A DNA stretch of 64,000 nt from Fagopyrum homotropicum (lineage: Eukaryota > Streptophyta > Magnoliopsida > Caryophyllales > Polygonaceae): the NCBI GenBank assembly GCA_033239125.1, contig BSWB01000002.1:4497001-4561000 (forward strand), written 5' to 3'. Position numbers and translations under genes: made by a program. Of the stretch, positions 37,791 to 49,158 are shown one piece after another. Position 1 is the first letter of the stretch. Each line of letters starts with the position of its first letter. The notes beneath the pieces were generated by a model. That model had not been told where the DNA came from. It saw nothing but the letters and a program-made list of their open reading frames with translations, and did not search any database.

Positions 37791-38312
37791 GCACATCTCA
37801 TACCAAAATTACAAGAATGTCACCAAAATTACAAGATGATGAACAATTTACCAGAATAAAAGAGAAGAAGATGGCGAGAGTGAGAGTAGAAGATGGCGAG
37901 AGAGATACTTGTTTATTTCTGGCGTGTTTGTTGCGTTTAATAACAATGACAATTTTCTGGTATGAGTTACTGTTGATTTCGATAGTCGATTGCGATGAAG
38001 ATTGTTAGAACGATGACGATGGCTATTGCGAGAGAGGATAGAGAAAACTATTGAGAGAGACAAAGAAGAAGATTGTGAGAGCGAGAGTGAAGAATTACTA
38101 GACGATTGAAATTTAGTTTCCATTTTGATTGTAACGACAAAGAGAGAGAGAGAGGAGAATTTACCGAATTCTGTTTCCTTTTGCACAATAAATTTTTTTG
38201 GGCAATATCTTCTAAATGGGCTTATGGTATCAGCCTACTTAATAGATGAAAAACTGAAAATAACCTAGTTATCAAATTTTGCCATTTAAAATATTTCCAA
38301 ATTTCATTCATA
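37791..38312. other. Purine-rich region, possible MULE terminal part
   Basis: GAGAGA-rich text at about 37860-38155 underlies a Ser-rich minus-strand frame (37848-38186) that looks like low complexity. GGGCAATATCTTCTAAATGGG at about 38200 is similar in style to plant MULE termini. A CTAGTTATCAAATTTTGCC block follows at 38262. No gene is supported. Confidence 0.35.
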
Positions 38313-38783
38313 TCTTATATGTATTAAAGGAGAGACCTTTTTGCCACGTGTCAACGCCACAATTCACGCAGCTCCCCGAAATAATTTTAAAAAGTTATTA
38401 TTTAGGTTATCTTTGATAGAAAAAAAAACAAATCTCCAAATTTATAATTAATTTTTAAGATCTTACTAATTTTTAGAAATCCAGTAAATCTGCTAATCAA
38501 ATTCTAAATATATTTATTTTCATTCAAAGTTAATATATAATCATTAAAAAAAATTATATTATAAACTACAAATTTTAAGTAAAAGAACGTGATCTAATTA
38601 TATTAATTATATTTAATATATAATTAATTATAAGAAAAAAAAACCTAAAATAAAATTAAAAATAATAATAACAATTATACTTTCATTCTCCGGATTTTTA
38701 TCTTACAAAAATATAAATATAAATTTTTAGTTATAAAGTATTTATTAAAACTCAATCCGCACAAGGTGCGGGTAATACACTAG
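38313..38783 (+). mobile_element. Short non-autonomous Helitron, 471 bp
   Basis: Starts TCTTATATGTATTAAAGGAG and ends with a CCGCACAAGGTGCGGG hairpin, then TAATACA and CTAG at 38780-38783. The flanking bases are A (38312) and T (38784). The 3' hairpin is almost the same as that of the Helitron at 22737, so the two share a replication terminator. It has no coding capacity. Confidence 0.85.
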
Positions 38784-39490
38784 TATTAGAATAAAGAGGT
38801 AACGTTGATGTGAAAATTTTACAACTTCCGCAGAAATTTTTGGTTTACTTCAAAGTTATCTTATAAATTATTTTATATTTTATTATTTATATAATTTTAT
38901 TATATTTTAAAAAAAATTGACTAAAAAGAGTTATGTAATTTAAAGGATCGGTTATAGTCATTTGTATCAATAATTCATACTTTCTAAATAGATGGGTTAA
39001 AAAATAAACTACTTTTTTGAAAATCTCTAATTGATTTAAAAGTAAATACATTTAATCTTCAAAATTAATCTAAATTTTAAATGAATCTCTTTATGCAAAT
39101 TGGTAGAGGAATGATCTTGTAAATATTTTCTTTCCTTTTTCATTGATCTAAAAAATGTATCTTAACCATTAATTATAACCAATGGTCTAAATTCACTAAC
39201 CTTCTCACTAAAGTTGATAAAGATAAATTCACTCAAACCCTTTTCCATTAATTTAAGAAATGAATCTTAACTGTTAATTATAGATAGTGGTCTAAATTCA
39301 CTAAACTTCTCCCTAAAGTTGATAAGGTAAATTCACCATAGCCCAGGCTTAACAAAAAAAATCAAATTGAATGCTATAAAATACTAATAAATGTTAACAA
39401 ATACTAATAAATGCCATTTTCTCAAACGAATCACCTCGTACTAGCTCGATAGCTAATGCTTACTCCAAAAAACAATCAAGCAATTCAAAG
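38784..39490. other. 5' flank of the plus-strand NPF gene
   Basis: AT-rich, with a short direct repeat (TAATTATAACCAATGGTCTAAATTCAC at about 39171 and a close copy at 39275). It includes the presumed promoter. No specific element could be assigned. Confidence 0.35.
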
Positions 39491-42400
39491 ATGAACCCAC
39501 AATTAGAGATGCAAATGCAAGTTCATAATGATGATCAATCCAAATGGGTTCAAGATTCATCGGTTGATCACAAAGGATCAATCCCTCTCCGATCATCCAC
39601 CGGCGTTTGGAGAGCTTCCCTCTTCATCCTCGGTGAGTAAATTCAATAAAGTCGGAGTCTTTGAAGTTGTTTTGTGTTTGAGGCTTGATTGTATGTGAAC
39701 AGCGATCGAGTTTGCTGAGAGGATGACTTACTTCGGAATAGCAACAAATCTGATAACTTATCTCACCGGAGTTATGCACCAAGAACTTGATACCGCCGCC
39801 AAGAATGTCAACTATTGGGCTGGAGTCACCACCGTCGTACCGCTCTGCGGTGCCTTCTTGGCCGACGCCTACTTTGGCCGGTTCCCCATGATCCTTGGTT
39901 CATCCCTTCTCTATTTTATGGTAACATATTCTTATCTTCGCCACCGCTTACATTTGTCTTATACTCTCATCTTGCATCTATTACTAAGGTGATGTATTCA
40001 CACATATGTTCGGGTTGTTTAGAAAGCTCATACTCGGCACACAAGCCTTCTCTCAAACTTGAACTTGTTTTGTTCATTCTTTTTGAGCCGGGTTCAAGCA
40101 CACACCCTTCTTTTTTAGTACGATATGATACATTTCTAATCGAGCTACTTAGCCCTTCTAGTTATATAAAAGCTTTGACTCGGCCTCACAATATACTCAA
40201 ACTCGACTTGTTTTGTAATTTGGATGTCTCCCCTAGAATTTAGTATTTATAGTTAATCTTGATCATTGTATACGATGAAGGGCTTAGGTTTGTTGACAAT
40301 GACACAATATGTCCCAAGCCTAAAGCCATGTGGCACCAAAGAGGCATGTCTCCATGCAAGGATCACCCATGAAGTTACCTTCTTCATCGCGGCCTACATG
40401 ATCTCAATTGGAACCGGCGGGTTCAAGCCGTGCCTAGAAAGCTTTGGCGCGGACCAGTTTGATGAAAACCACTCAGAAGAGAGGAGGCAAAAGACGTCCT
40501 ACTTCAATTGGTGGAACGTTGCCCTTAGTATCGCCCTCATCCTTGGGGTGACCATTATAGTGTACACAGAGGACAACATTGGATGGGGATCGCGTTTCTC
40601 ATTTGTACCGTCACCATGGCTCTAACTATCGTCGTTTTCTACCTTGGGAAACGGGTTTATCGGTATCAAGCGGCTGCACATAGGAGTCCTTTCACACCCA
40701 TGTTGCAAGTCTTGGTAGCTTCTTTTACTAAGAGGCATCTACCTTACCCTTCCGACGCTACATTGTTATATGAAGTTTCCGACGCTCATGGCTCACAAGG
40801 AAGACGTCTTTCTCATACAAAGAAGCTTAGGTATGTGGGTTTATCATTGTATGTCATGTGTTGGAGATAATAAGTTCGACGTTAAAAGTTGGGAATATTC
40901 CGAGCCTAGTATGTAACTTCGGTGGGTACTCCTATTGACAATTGGTTTTAGGATGAAACCTCATTGAATTTATGTTATGAGCTTTAAGCATGTCCACGGG
41001 TCGAAGGTCCGAGAAGGGTGACCCGGACCCGGACCCGTGTAAAAAGCCAACCCGCCAGGTCACGGGTCAGACCCGACGGGTCGGCGGGTTGACCCTTTTG
41101 TTTTAAAACCCAATTTTCTTAAAAAAAAGAAAAGGGATGACCCGGCGGGTCGACCCGCCAACGGCTATTTTAGCTGTTGGGTTTGATTTTTTATTTATTT
41201 ATTTTTTTCAAAATTGACCGTTGGCGGGTCGACCCGTTGGGTCACGGGTAAGGATCACCTCGACCCTTACCCGTACCCGTAACCCGCCGGGTCACTTGTA
41301 ACCCGTGACCCGTAGACATGCTTACTGAGCTTGGGCCTAATGTGCATGTGCGCTTGTATGCATATGACCCCACTCTACCGATCCGTCTGTGTCGGAATTT
41401 GACATAGTATTAGAGCGGTTAGCCTCTATTCGGCTCGCGATCCTAACTTGTGGACAAGTGCAACTCGGTCTATATCCAGATCTGGTTGCACTTGTTGGGA
41501 CGTGTTGGAGATAATAAGTTCCCAAATCGAAAGTTGGGACAATCCGAGCCTAGATATAAGGTCAGTCGGCTACTCCTTCTATTGTCAATTGGTTTTAGGA
41601 TGGAACTTCATCGTGGTTATGTGTTGGGCTTGTGCCTAATGCGCATGTGCGCTCGTATGCACACGACCTCCGCTCTACCGGTCCATCAGTACTTTGATAT
41701 TATGTTTTTACGAATATCATTACCTATAATTCGATATATAACACTTTTCTTGTAGATTTTTGGATAAAGCATCCATATTAGCCGAAGAGACGAGTCATGA
41801 TAGGCAACAAAAGCAAAGTAATGCATGGAAGCTAGCGACGGTCACTCAAGTTGAAGAGTTGAAGCTAATCATCAGTATAATTCCCATTTGGATAACCTCT
41901 ACGATCGTCGGAGTAAACATCGCCCAATGCGTTACATTCTTCGTCAAGCAAGCTAGCGTGATGAACCGAAGAATCTCATCACAATTCGAGATCCCACCGG
42001 CCTCCATCCATGCCATATCCGGCTTAGGCATGATACTCTCCGTCTCTATCTACGATCGAGTTCTCCTCCCCTTCTTGAGACGCGCCACAGGCACCGAAGA
42101 AGGGATCACAATCCTCAAGAGGATCGGAATTGGCATGGTGATATCCACCATCTCCCTGGTGGTTGCTACCTTGGTAGAGCAAAAACGTCTAAGATCCAAT
42201 GTGACATTGAGTGTAGCTTGGGTAGTTCCGCAGTTCTTTATAATCGGTGTGGGAGAAGGATTCGTACTCGTGGGATTGCAAGAGTACTATTACAAAGAGG
42301 TGCCGGATGCTATGAGGAGTTTGGGAATGGCATTGTATCTTAGTGCGATTGGAATTGGGAGCTTTTTGAGTAGCTTTTTAATAGCGATTGTCAACGATGT

Positions 42401-42590
42401 GACGGCTAAGTATGGAAGTAGCGGGTGGATTGGTAAGGATGTGAAACATAGTCGCTTGGATTTGTATTATTGTGTGCTGGTTGCTCTCAATGGGGTCAAT
42501 TTGGTTGTTTTTGTGATTTTAGCAAGGAATTACTCGTACAAGAGTGTGAAGAAGAGTGATGATGTTGTCGAATCTCACTCATGTGTGTAG
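39491..42590 (+). CDS. NRT1/PTR FAMILY (NPF5-like) transporter paralog, 4 exons, one-base frame break in exon 3
   Basis: Exons: 39491-39632, 39703-39920, 40281-40830, 41756-42590, at the same intron positions and phases as the minus-strand NPF gene. Exon 2 has the ExxER proton-coupling motif (EFAER) and AFLADAYFGRFPM. Exon 3 has FGADQFD and YFNWW, and exon 4 encodes the C-terminal half ending in SYKSVKKSDD. Exon 3 is 550 nt against 551 in the paralog. After EDNIGWG the frame shifts at 40588-40590 (GGATGGGGATCGCG here, GGATGGGGAGTCGCG in the paralog), giving a premature end unless the base is an assembly error. With that base restored, the length would be 581 aa. Intron 3 carries a TRIM-like retroelement with a nested hAT element. 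It may be a recent pseudogene or an intact gene with a sequencing error. Confidence 0.85.
40859..41699 (+). mobile_element. TRIM-like LTR retroelement in NPF intron 3
   Basis: Two related copies of about 190-200 bp, each starting TGTTGGAGATAATAAGTTC (40859 and 41513) and sharing CAATTGGTTTTAGGATG and CTAATG(T/C)GCATGTGCGC. They enclose only about 108 bp. After the left copy ends in CA at 41404, TAGTATTAGAGCGG resembles the methionine-tRNA primer site TGGTATCAGAGC. This is the layout of a terminal-repeat retrotransposon in miniature. The two copies have diverged, so it is old. The left copy is interrupted by the hAT-like element. No clear outer target duplication was found. Confidence 0.6.
40985..41324. 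mobile_element. hAT-like non-autonomous element, 340 bp, in the TRIM left LTR
   Basis: Left terminus TAAGCATGTCCACGGGTC. The right terminus reversed is TAAGCATGTCTACGGGTC, 17 of 18 identical. Flanking 8-mers are ATGAGCTT (40977-40984) and CTGAGCTT (41325-41332), 7 of 8 identical, the hAT duplication length. The uninterrupted second LTR copy at about 41615-41640 shows the empty site. The interior is filled with GACCCGCCGGGTC-type palindromic words, and it has no coding frame. Confidence 0.8.
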
Positions 42591-42762
42591 TGATTGTTAG
42601 AGTTACAATGATGTCATGTTTGTATGAATAAAATTAAAATAGTTAGCCTTACTTAATTCACTGGTTTGTGTTGTTTCGATAGCAGTAAACTTTGGACTAC
42701 TTGTCATAAATTTCTTCAAAGCTCCACATCCTTGGTTGTGTCAAGCAAGATTGATATGCTTG
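42591..42762. other. NPF 3' flank
   Basis: Probable 3' untranslated region, with AATAAAATTAAAAT at about 42626 as a possible polyadenylation signal. Confidence 0.4.
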
Positions 42763-43048
42763 GGGCCCGTTTGGTTTTAACTCCGGAATCGGAAACAGAA
42801 TGGAAACAAATCTAGTCTATACGTATACTTTGTTTATGTAAGTTTTTGGAATCATTCCTTGTGGTTTGAAGTAATTGGAGTAGAATTTGATTACTTTTGA
42901 TACCGGGAAACAAAATATGGGGAAGCAAGTGCATCTTACATGAAACCACAAGAAATGATTCCATAAAATTTCATGAATAAGGATATACGAATGGACTAAA
43001 TTCGTTTCCAACCGTTTCCGTTTTTCGAAGTTGGAACCAAATGGGCCC
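42763..43048. mobile_element. MITE copy 2 (GGGCCCGTTTGGTT family)
   Basis: Left end GGGCCCGTTTGGTTTTAACT, right end AACCAAATGGGCCC. The interior aligns with the 11618 copy (TTTTTGGAATCATTCCTTGTGG, CATAAAATTTCATGAATAAGG). It sits about 170 bp past the NPF stop codon. Confidence 0.8.
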
Positions 43049-43239
43049 ATAATGTGAATTGAGGCACACACTATCCTAGTTTATTGTTCGTCACTTCGTT
43101 GGAGTTTCACCTGTAGGTGTCCGTTCGTTTAAGGGTAGTTCAAGGGTATTAAGTAGTTGAAATTTAAGAAAAAGGTTCAGAGACAACTTATAAGTATAAA
43201 GCTATTAAGGGGTTGAAAGTAAAATTTATATAGACTAAG

Positions 43240-43527
43240 CTCCCATTTGGTTGTAACTCTGGAAACGGAAACATAATGAAAATGAATCCAATCCATATAT
43301 GTTCTTTATTTATGATTTTTTTTGGAATCATTCCTTGTGGTTTCATGCAAAATACACTTGAGTTCCCCCATTTTGTGACCTATAGGGTATTAAAAGTAAT
43401 CAAATTCTACTCCAATTAATTCAAACCACAAGGAATGATTCCAAAAACTTTCATGTACAATGATATACGTATGGACTAGATTCGTTTCCATTCCGTTTTC
43501 GTTTCCGGAGTTAAAACCAAACGGGCC
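43240..43527. mobile_element. MITE copy 3 (same family) with CTAAG duplication
   Basis: The left end CTCCCATTTGGTTGTAACT and right end AAAACCAAACGGGCC are inverted. The 5-mer CTAAG occurs at 43235-43239 and again at 43528-43532, the clearest target duplication in the family. No coding frame is present. Confidence 0.75.
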
Positions 43528-43839
43528 CTAAGTATATAAAGTCGGATCATACTTTATAAGTATGACCGATCCACGCAACTACGAGCGTCCATGAAATTCC
43601 GACGGGACCATTCAAATTTATGATCTTAGTTAATCCGAGAAGCTTTTATGCGGTGTATATCTAGGGTTTATATGCTGTACACTAGTTTATGCATCATCCC
43701 AAAGTTATATGCCCACATAAATTAATGATTTTGGCATCTACTTCTTCTTCTTCTTCTTTCTTTATTTTTTATTTTTATTTTTTATTTTTAAGATTACGTA
43801 TATTGAAGAGAAGGATTTACATAGAGTCTTTTAAACTTG

Positions 43840-46800
43840 AGAGAAAAGCATCAAAGAAGGTAAGTTACATAAGGTGTATGCCAAGCAAGAAGGCCCTTTG
43901 AATGGAATCAGGAGATCGATCTTTCCATTTGAAGGAGATGTCGTTCTTCGTGGCATGGATTGCCTCGTGAGCGCATGCCATAATAGAGGTGAGAGTGCCG
44001 TTATAAATGCGATGTTTCTAGCCTTCCTTGTGAAGTAGATGTAAGCCATGAGGGAGGAGATAAGGGTGCATGAGAAAATATCATTTTTGTGCGGCTTAAA
44101 GGTATGAAGCCAATTCCACAGATGATCCGAATACGGGTAGGGCTGTGGCAGTTTGATCCAGCGAGAGATGATCTCAAGGACAGTGGATGAATAGCTGCAC
44201 TGGTTCCATAGATGAAGTTCGGATTCCGGAAGGAGCCACTTACCTTGCAAGTATCATCAATAACAAGGTTCCAAAGACGAAGTTTAGAGAGAGTTGGGAG
44301 CTTTTGGTGACAGGCGATCTAGACTATAAACCGACACTTGGGCATATTTGTGTTAATTAAGCCAAATGTTTTTGAAGGTGTTGGAGGGAGGGGTGGGGAG
44401 TTGGTTCCTGAGAAGGTTGTAGGCCATTGAGTTAGAGAAGGATCCAGAGGAGGTGGAGAGATTTTGAGAGCTGAAGCCATTGGATAGGAGCTGATCACGG
44501 ATCTTAAGGAGATGGGTTCAGGTGAAGCTTTGAGAGGATGTGTGAGTGATTGTCCAGATGGAGTGATGCTTGAGGAGATGGCGTTTAACCCAGGAGCTTC
44601 AGAGGCTAGGGATGTTTTTGTCGACCTCAAAAATGACTTTAGCAAGGCATGCTTGGTTCCAAGAAAGAAGCTCCTTGAAACCGAACCCGCCAAAAGAGGT
44701 GTGAGAGTAGATAGTATCCCAAGCAATGAGAGCCCGGTTACTAGTAGAGGAGCCTGACCATAAGAAGGATCTTAGGAGACTGCGGATGTGCTGGATAATT
44801 GAGGAAGGTATTGGGAGGACGTTGCACCAGAAGTGAGTGATGACCATAAGAATTGAGGTAATGATATGCTTGCGGCCGGCGTAAGAACGGTTTTTAGCAC
44901 TCCATGAGTTGATTCTAGAGACCATCTTGTTAATTAAGGGATTGTAGTCGGTGATGTTGAGGCGTTTGCTACCAACTAGGATGCCTAAGTAGTGGAATGG
45001 GAGAGAGCCGATGGGGAGACCGGTAGAGTGAGTGATCTGATCGTGAGAGGTGGAGTGGACGCCCCCAAGGAAGATCGTGGATTTCTCTATGTTAATCTTG
45101 AGACCTGAGTAAGAGCCAAATTCAGAGAGAGTGTTCATCAGCATGGAACTAGATGTGAAATCATCCCTGCAAAAAAGAAACATATCGTCAGCAAAACAAA
45201 GGTGAGTGAGGTTGGGGTTTTGGCATTTAGGGTGAAGGTTGAAATTTGGGTTTGAGGCTGTGATGTTGATCATGGTAGAGAGTGCTTCCATGACAATGAT
45301 GAACAGGGGGGAGAGGCAGTCCTGACGGAGATCTCTCGAGCCCTTGAAGAATCCATTGAGGGATCCATTCAAGTTGATAGAGTAAGTGAGATTTGAAATG
45401 CAAGCTTGGATAAGGTTGATGAAAGGTCTCGGAAAACCAAAGAGTTGAAGACAGTGAAGGATGAAGGAGTGCTCAATGGTATCAAAGGCCTTAGAGATGT
45501 CAACTTTAATGGAACATCGCGGGGAAATATGAAGCTGGTTGTATCTCTTGAAGAGCTCCTGACAAAGAAGGATATTGTGTTTGATAACACGACTTTTCAC
45601 AAAGGCGCTTTGGTAATTGCCTATAATGTTGGGAAGGATCTCGTTGATTTTATCAGCGAGGATCTTGGAGATGGTCTTATAGGCAACATTACAGCATGAA
45701 ATAGGGCGATAGTCCTTAAGACTAGAAGGTTTTGGCTTTTTGGCGATCAAAGCAATTGAAGTGTGATTTACTTGGGCTAACATCTTGCCATTGATGAAGA
45801 AGTCCATGACTGCGTTGGTGAAGTCCGAACCGATGATGCTCCAAGAAGATTTGAAGAAGAAAGCATTGAAGTCGTCCGGGCTGGGGGCTTTGTTGTCCCC
45901 AATGCTAAAGACCGAGTTCTTAATATTAGAGTGAGTGACTGGCTTAGATAAGGTGACAAGGTCCTCTTGTGAGAGATGAGTGAAAGGTAGGTGTGGGTAG
46001 TCTGAGGGGTGGGTATGTAGGTGGTCCGGGGTAGGGTTGAGGATAGAGGAGAAGTGGTTGACAAAAGAGGAAGCAATGCCATCGGGATCGGACGTGAGGG
46101 TGTTTGAAGGGTCAAGGATTGAAACAATTGAATTCTTACATCTCCTCCATTTTAAGCTCTTGCAGAAGTAAGCAGTACATTGGTCTCCATGGTGAATCCA
46201 ATTTGACTTAGATAACTGGGCCAAGGTGAGTCTATCGGTCTCCAGGATGTTGTTAAGGTCGATGAGAGTGCTTCTTTCGTTGCTGAGGAGGTTTTGGTCC
46301 AGAGGGGAGGATCTGAGAGCGTCTTGGATGTTGGAAAGCTTATCTTTTAGACCATCAATACCGGCGTGAAGATCTTCAATGCGTTTGCTGGTGAATTTTT
46401 TGAGAATTGATTTGAGGTGTTTGAGTCTTTGGACGAGTTGATACATAAGATGGTCATAGAGAGGACGCTCCTAGACATCTAAGATGGATTGATGAAAGTT
46501 CTCGTGGGAGACCCAGGCATTGTTGAATCTGAATTGGTCTTTAGGAGCGTGAGGTTTCTTGTTGAAGGAGAGGATAGCTGGAGAGTGGTCGGATATGTAA
46601 GGGTTGTCGAAGAAGGCTATTGAGTGGGGAAAGATAGTGGGCCAGGTATGATTTGTGACGATCCTATCAAGCTTGCACCAAGTACGATTGGTTTGTTTGT
46701 TACTCCAAGTGAATTTGTAGCCTGAGTAAGGATGGTCAACAAGTGAGTTAATACTGAAACATGAGGAGAGTTCAGTAGAGACTTATGAATGGGGGTAGAG

Positions 46801-47291
46801 GAGCTGTATATCTTTTCATCCAGGGCAAGAGTCACATTACAACCTCCGAGAAGGACCCAGGGGGTGGAGGAGTTGAGAAGGTGAAGAGTGGAGATAGAAG
46901 GCCAAAGGCTACATCGGTCTATAGGCAAGTTATGGGCATAAATGAAGGTGCATTCAAGGGAGTGAGGTGTAGGAGGAGAGCCATGTAAGGTGGGGGTTGA
47001 TATGAGGCAGTGGATGAGTTGGTCCGTGGTGAGAAGAGGGGTGATGTGGGCAGTTTGAGGATTCCACCAAACCCATATACCACAACTGAGGGTGGGGGAG
47101 AACATGTTTGAGATGTTTGACCATCTAGGGAGGAAAGTTTTAGAGAGCTTAGTCATGTTTTTCATCTTGAGACGAGTTTTGATGATGCCTAGAACATCAA
47201 TGTTTTGTCGCTTGACAAGATCGATGAGAGATTTGTGTTTGTTAGGGTGATTCTTGCCCCTAATGTTCCACGAGCAAATTGTGATATTCAT
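43840..47291 (-). pseudogene. LINE ORF2: AP endonuclease, reverse transcriptase, C-terminal zinc region; disrupted
   Basis: The endonuclease frame 47291-46617 begins ITICSWNIRGKNHPNKH. The usual catalytic Glu in the ETR/ETK motif is replaced, reading GIIKTRLK. The reverse transcriptase frame 46446-44599 (615 codons) has LKDYRPISCCNVAYK, KVDISKAFDT, the catalytic box FADD at about 45184-45195 and a LxxLG box (HYLGILVG). The last part, 44250-43831, matches the zf-RVT-type tail. Stops and frameshifts lie between these frames. The protein would have made and inserted LINE DNA at nicked targets. Confidence 0.85.
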
Positions 47292-47626
47292 TGAGTAACT
47301 TCAGGTGTTCCTGGGCACCACTTGGTGTCAGGAGAGGGGTTTGAAGTGAGAGGGAAGGAGGGAGCCTGGGTGGTGGGGAGGGGTAGGCCAACGAGAGGGG
47401 AAGAAGTGAGGGAGGAAGAGGCTTCTAGAAGAGGTATAGGGATATTTGATGGGGGGCATGGAGGATAATTGTGTGGGGTGGTTAATCGAATGGGGAGGAG
47501 GGAGCATGGAGGAGGTGAGGGCAGAGATCTTGCTGGGCAGAGGGGAAACAAGAGGAGGGTTTGTGGTTGATGTGGTTGTAGAGAGGATACGATGAGAGTC
47601 GTCAAGAGTTGGGAAGAGAGGTGCTT

Positions 47627-48888
47627 TCAGGGAAGAGGGGGGGGGGGGTGAGCACGTCCGACAGTTTTTCTAGAGTCCGCTTGGGGCTTGGCGAGTGGTT
47701 TGCAACGGTGACCAAATACCAGGCATCTGGAGCATTGAACGGGAAGCCAGTCGTAGGCAATGTGTTGGCATATGGATTCACCATCAGGACCATTGAGAGT
47801 GATGCTTCTAAGAAATGGTTTGGAGGCATGAATCTCCACCAAAATCCTTGCATATCCAAGCCTATCTTGGAAAGCCGAACTGGAGTTAGTGAGAATTGGG
47901 GTGCCTATGGCAGAGCCGATTTTAGCCAACATTGATTGGGACCAGAAGCAATAATCAAGGTTGTGAAGCGTTGCCCATACAGGTACTGAAGATAAACTGG
48001 AGTAGTCGAGTTTAAGTCCATGATGCCAACGCTTGAGAATGAGGGTGGCGGAGCCGTTTAGCATCCAAGGGCTATTCGACATAACGTTGTTGAGATCGTC
48101 CACGTTGTCGAAGTGAAATATGAATACTCCATTGTCATTGTGTAGAGTTTTTGGCTGCTTGATCATGTTCCATGCAAAGGAGGTGAAGGATCACATCTTT
48201 GTGAAGGAGACAGGGTTTCCTAGTGGGAATCCTATGAGGGATGGTCCCACTTGTGGACTATGTTAGAACTATCTTTCTTGGAAAAGGGTATTATTCCCTC
48301 CTCGGGCCCTGGAACATAGGAAAGAGGGACGTGGTTTAATGTTGAGGCTTTTTGGATTATCTCAGCAAAAGTGGGAATGTCAACCGTCTCCTATGTGGCA
48401 ACAGTAGGAGCGGTGGAAGTCAAAGGGGAAGGAGCCAAGGAAGTCAAGGCTGCAGGAGGGCTGCCGATGTATGATGGTGAAGAGGGAGAGGTTGAGGGTA
48501 TGAGTTGATCGGAGGGGTTTAAAAGAAGGAGGGGAGGTGCTGTGGGAGCGCGAAAGGGGGGGGGGGGAACCAAGGGAGCCTGGATACCGGCGATGGGTTT
48601 GGGTGGGGGAGAGTTATGCTCAGAAGGGGATGACCAAGGTGTTAGGATCACCGGAGAAGCCATAACTGGGGATAAGGGAGGAGAAAGAGAAGGGAATATA
48701 GAGAGAGAGTCGGTTGTTGGGGGAGTTTGAGAGGAGAGACTATTGTTGTTGGACTGTATTAGCGCTTCAGGGACCACGTCATATGGGCTAGCTAGTGATG
48801 TAGGGGATGGTTTGAAGGGGCTGGTGTGAGGGCAATGAAGATCGGAGAGTTTGACGGAGTGTTTGCGGGTGCGCTTGGGGCCAACCAT
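47627..48888 (-). pseudogene. LINE ORF1: DUF4283-like RNA-binding protein with zinc knuckle; disrupted
   Basis: The Pro/Ser-rich N-terminal frame starts MVGPKRTRKHS near 48888 and stops at 48391. The frame at 48166-47627 carries the DUF4283-like core (FIFHFDNVDDLNNVM, PWMLNGSATLIL) followed by a knuckle-like CSRCLVFGHRC. The two frames are separated by stops. ORF1 proteins of plant LINEs bind the element RNA. The first ATG of the longer open frame, at 49020, lies in the target duplication and is unlikely to be the real start. Confidence 0.75.
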
Positions 48889-49110
48889 TGAAGCACTGAA
48901 GAGGGGGATGGCAGGCTGGGGGAGGGGGGTGTCGGCGCGTGGAGGCGCGTTCTCCAGGGGCAAAAGGTTTTTTTTCTCTTTTTTTGTTGGAAAGTTATGT
49001 TTTGGGTTTATTTTTGACATCTACTTCGATTGTGAAGAAGATCTCTTCCAGTTGCTCAAGCATAGTACATGGAATGTTAGGGTCAATTTTCCCTTATCCT
49101 CAAACAATTA

Positions 49111-49158
49111 TCCCCCTTTGGTTGAAACTCCATAAACGAAAACAGAATGGAAATGACT
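49111..49158. mobile_element. Left part of MITE copy 4, split by the Athila element
   Basis: CCCCTTTGGTTGAAACTCC and the following GAAAACAGAATGGAAATGA match the left end of the MITE family. The sequence then stops at the LTR start. The right remainder resumes at 60527. Confidence 0.7.

Larger units (their letters stand above)
43745..49012 (-). mobile_element. L1-type LINE, about 5.27 kb, near full length
   Basis: The element is flanked by a 15-bp direct repeat, TTTGGCATCTACTTC at 43730-43744 and TTTGACATCTACTTC at 49013-49027 (14 of 15). The 3' end on the minus strand is an A-rich tail (plus-strand T-rich 43745-43793). It contains ORF1 with a nucleic-acid-binding region, then an endonuclease, a reverse transcriptase and a zinc-binding C-terminal region. 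Frames are broken in several places, so it is inactive. The long flanking duplication supports a 5'-complete insertion, since the first plausible ORF1 start (about 48888) is 124 bp inside the end. Confidence 0.85.

Noticed and set aside
37848..38186. Ser-rich minus-strand frame of 112 codons
   Set aside because: GAGA-rich low complexity; no domain or conserved start context.
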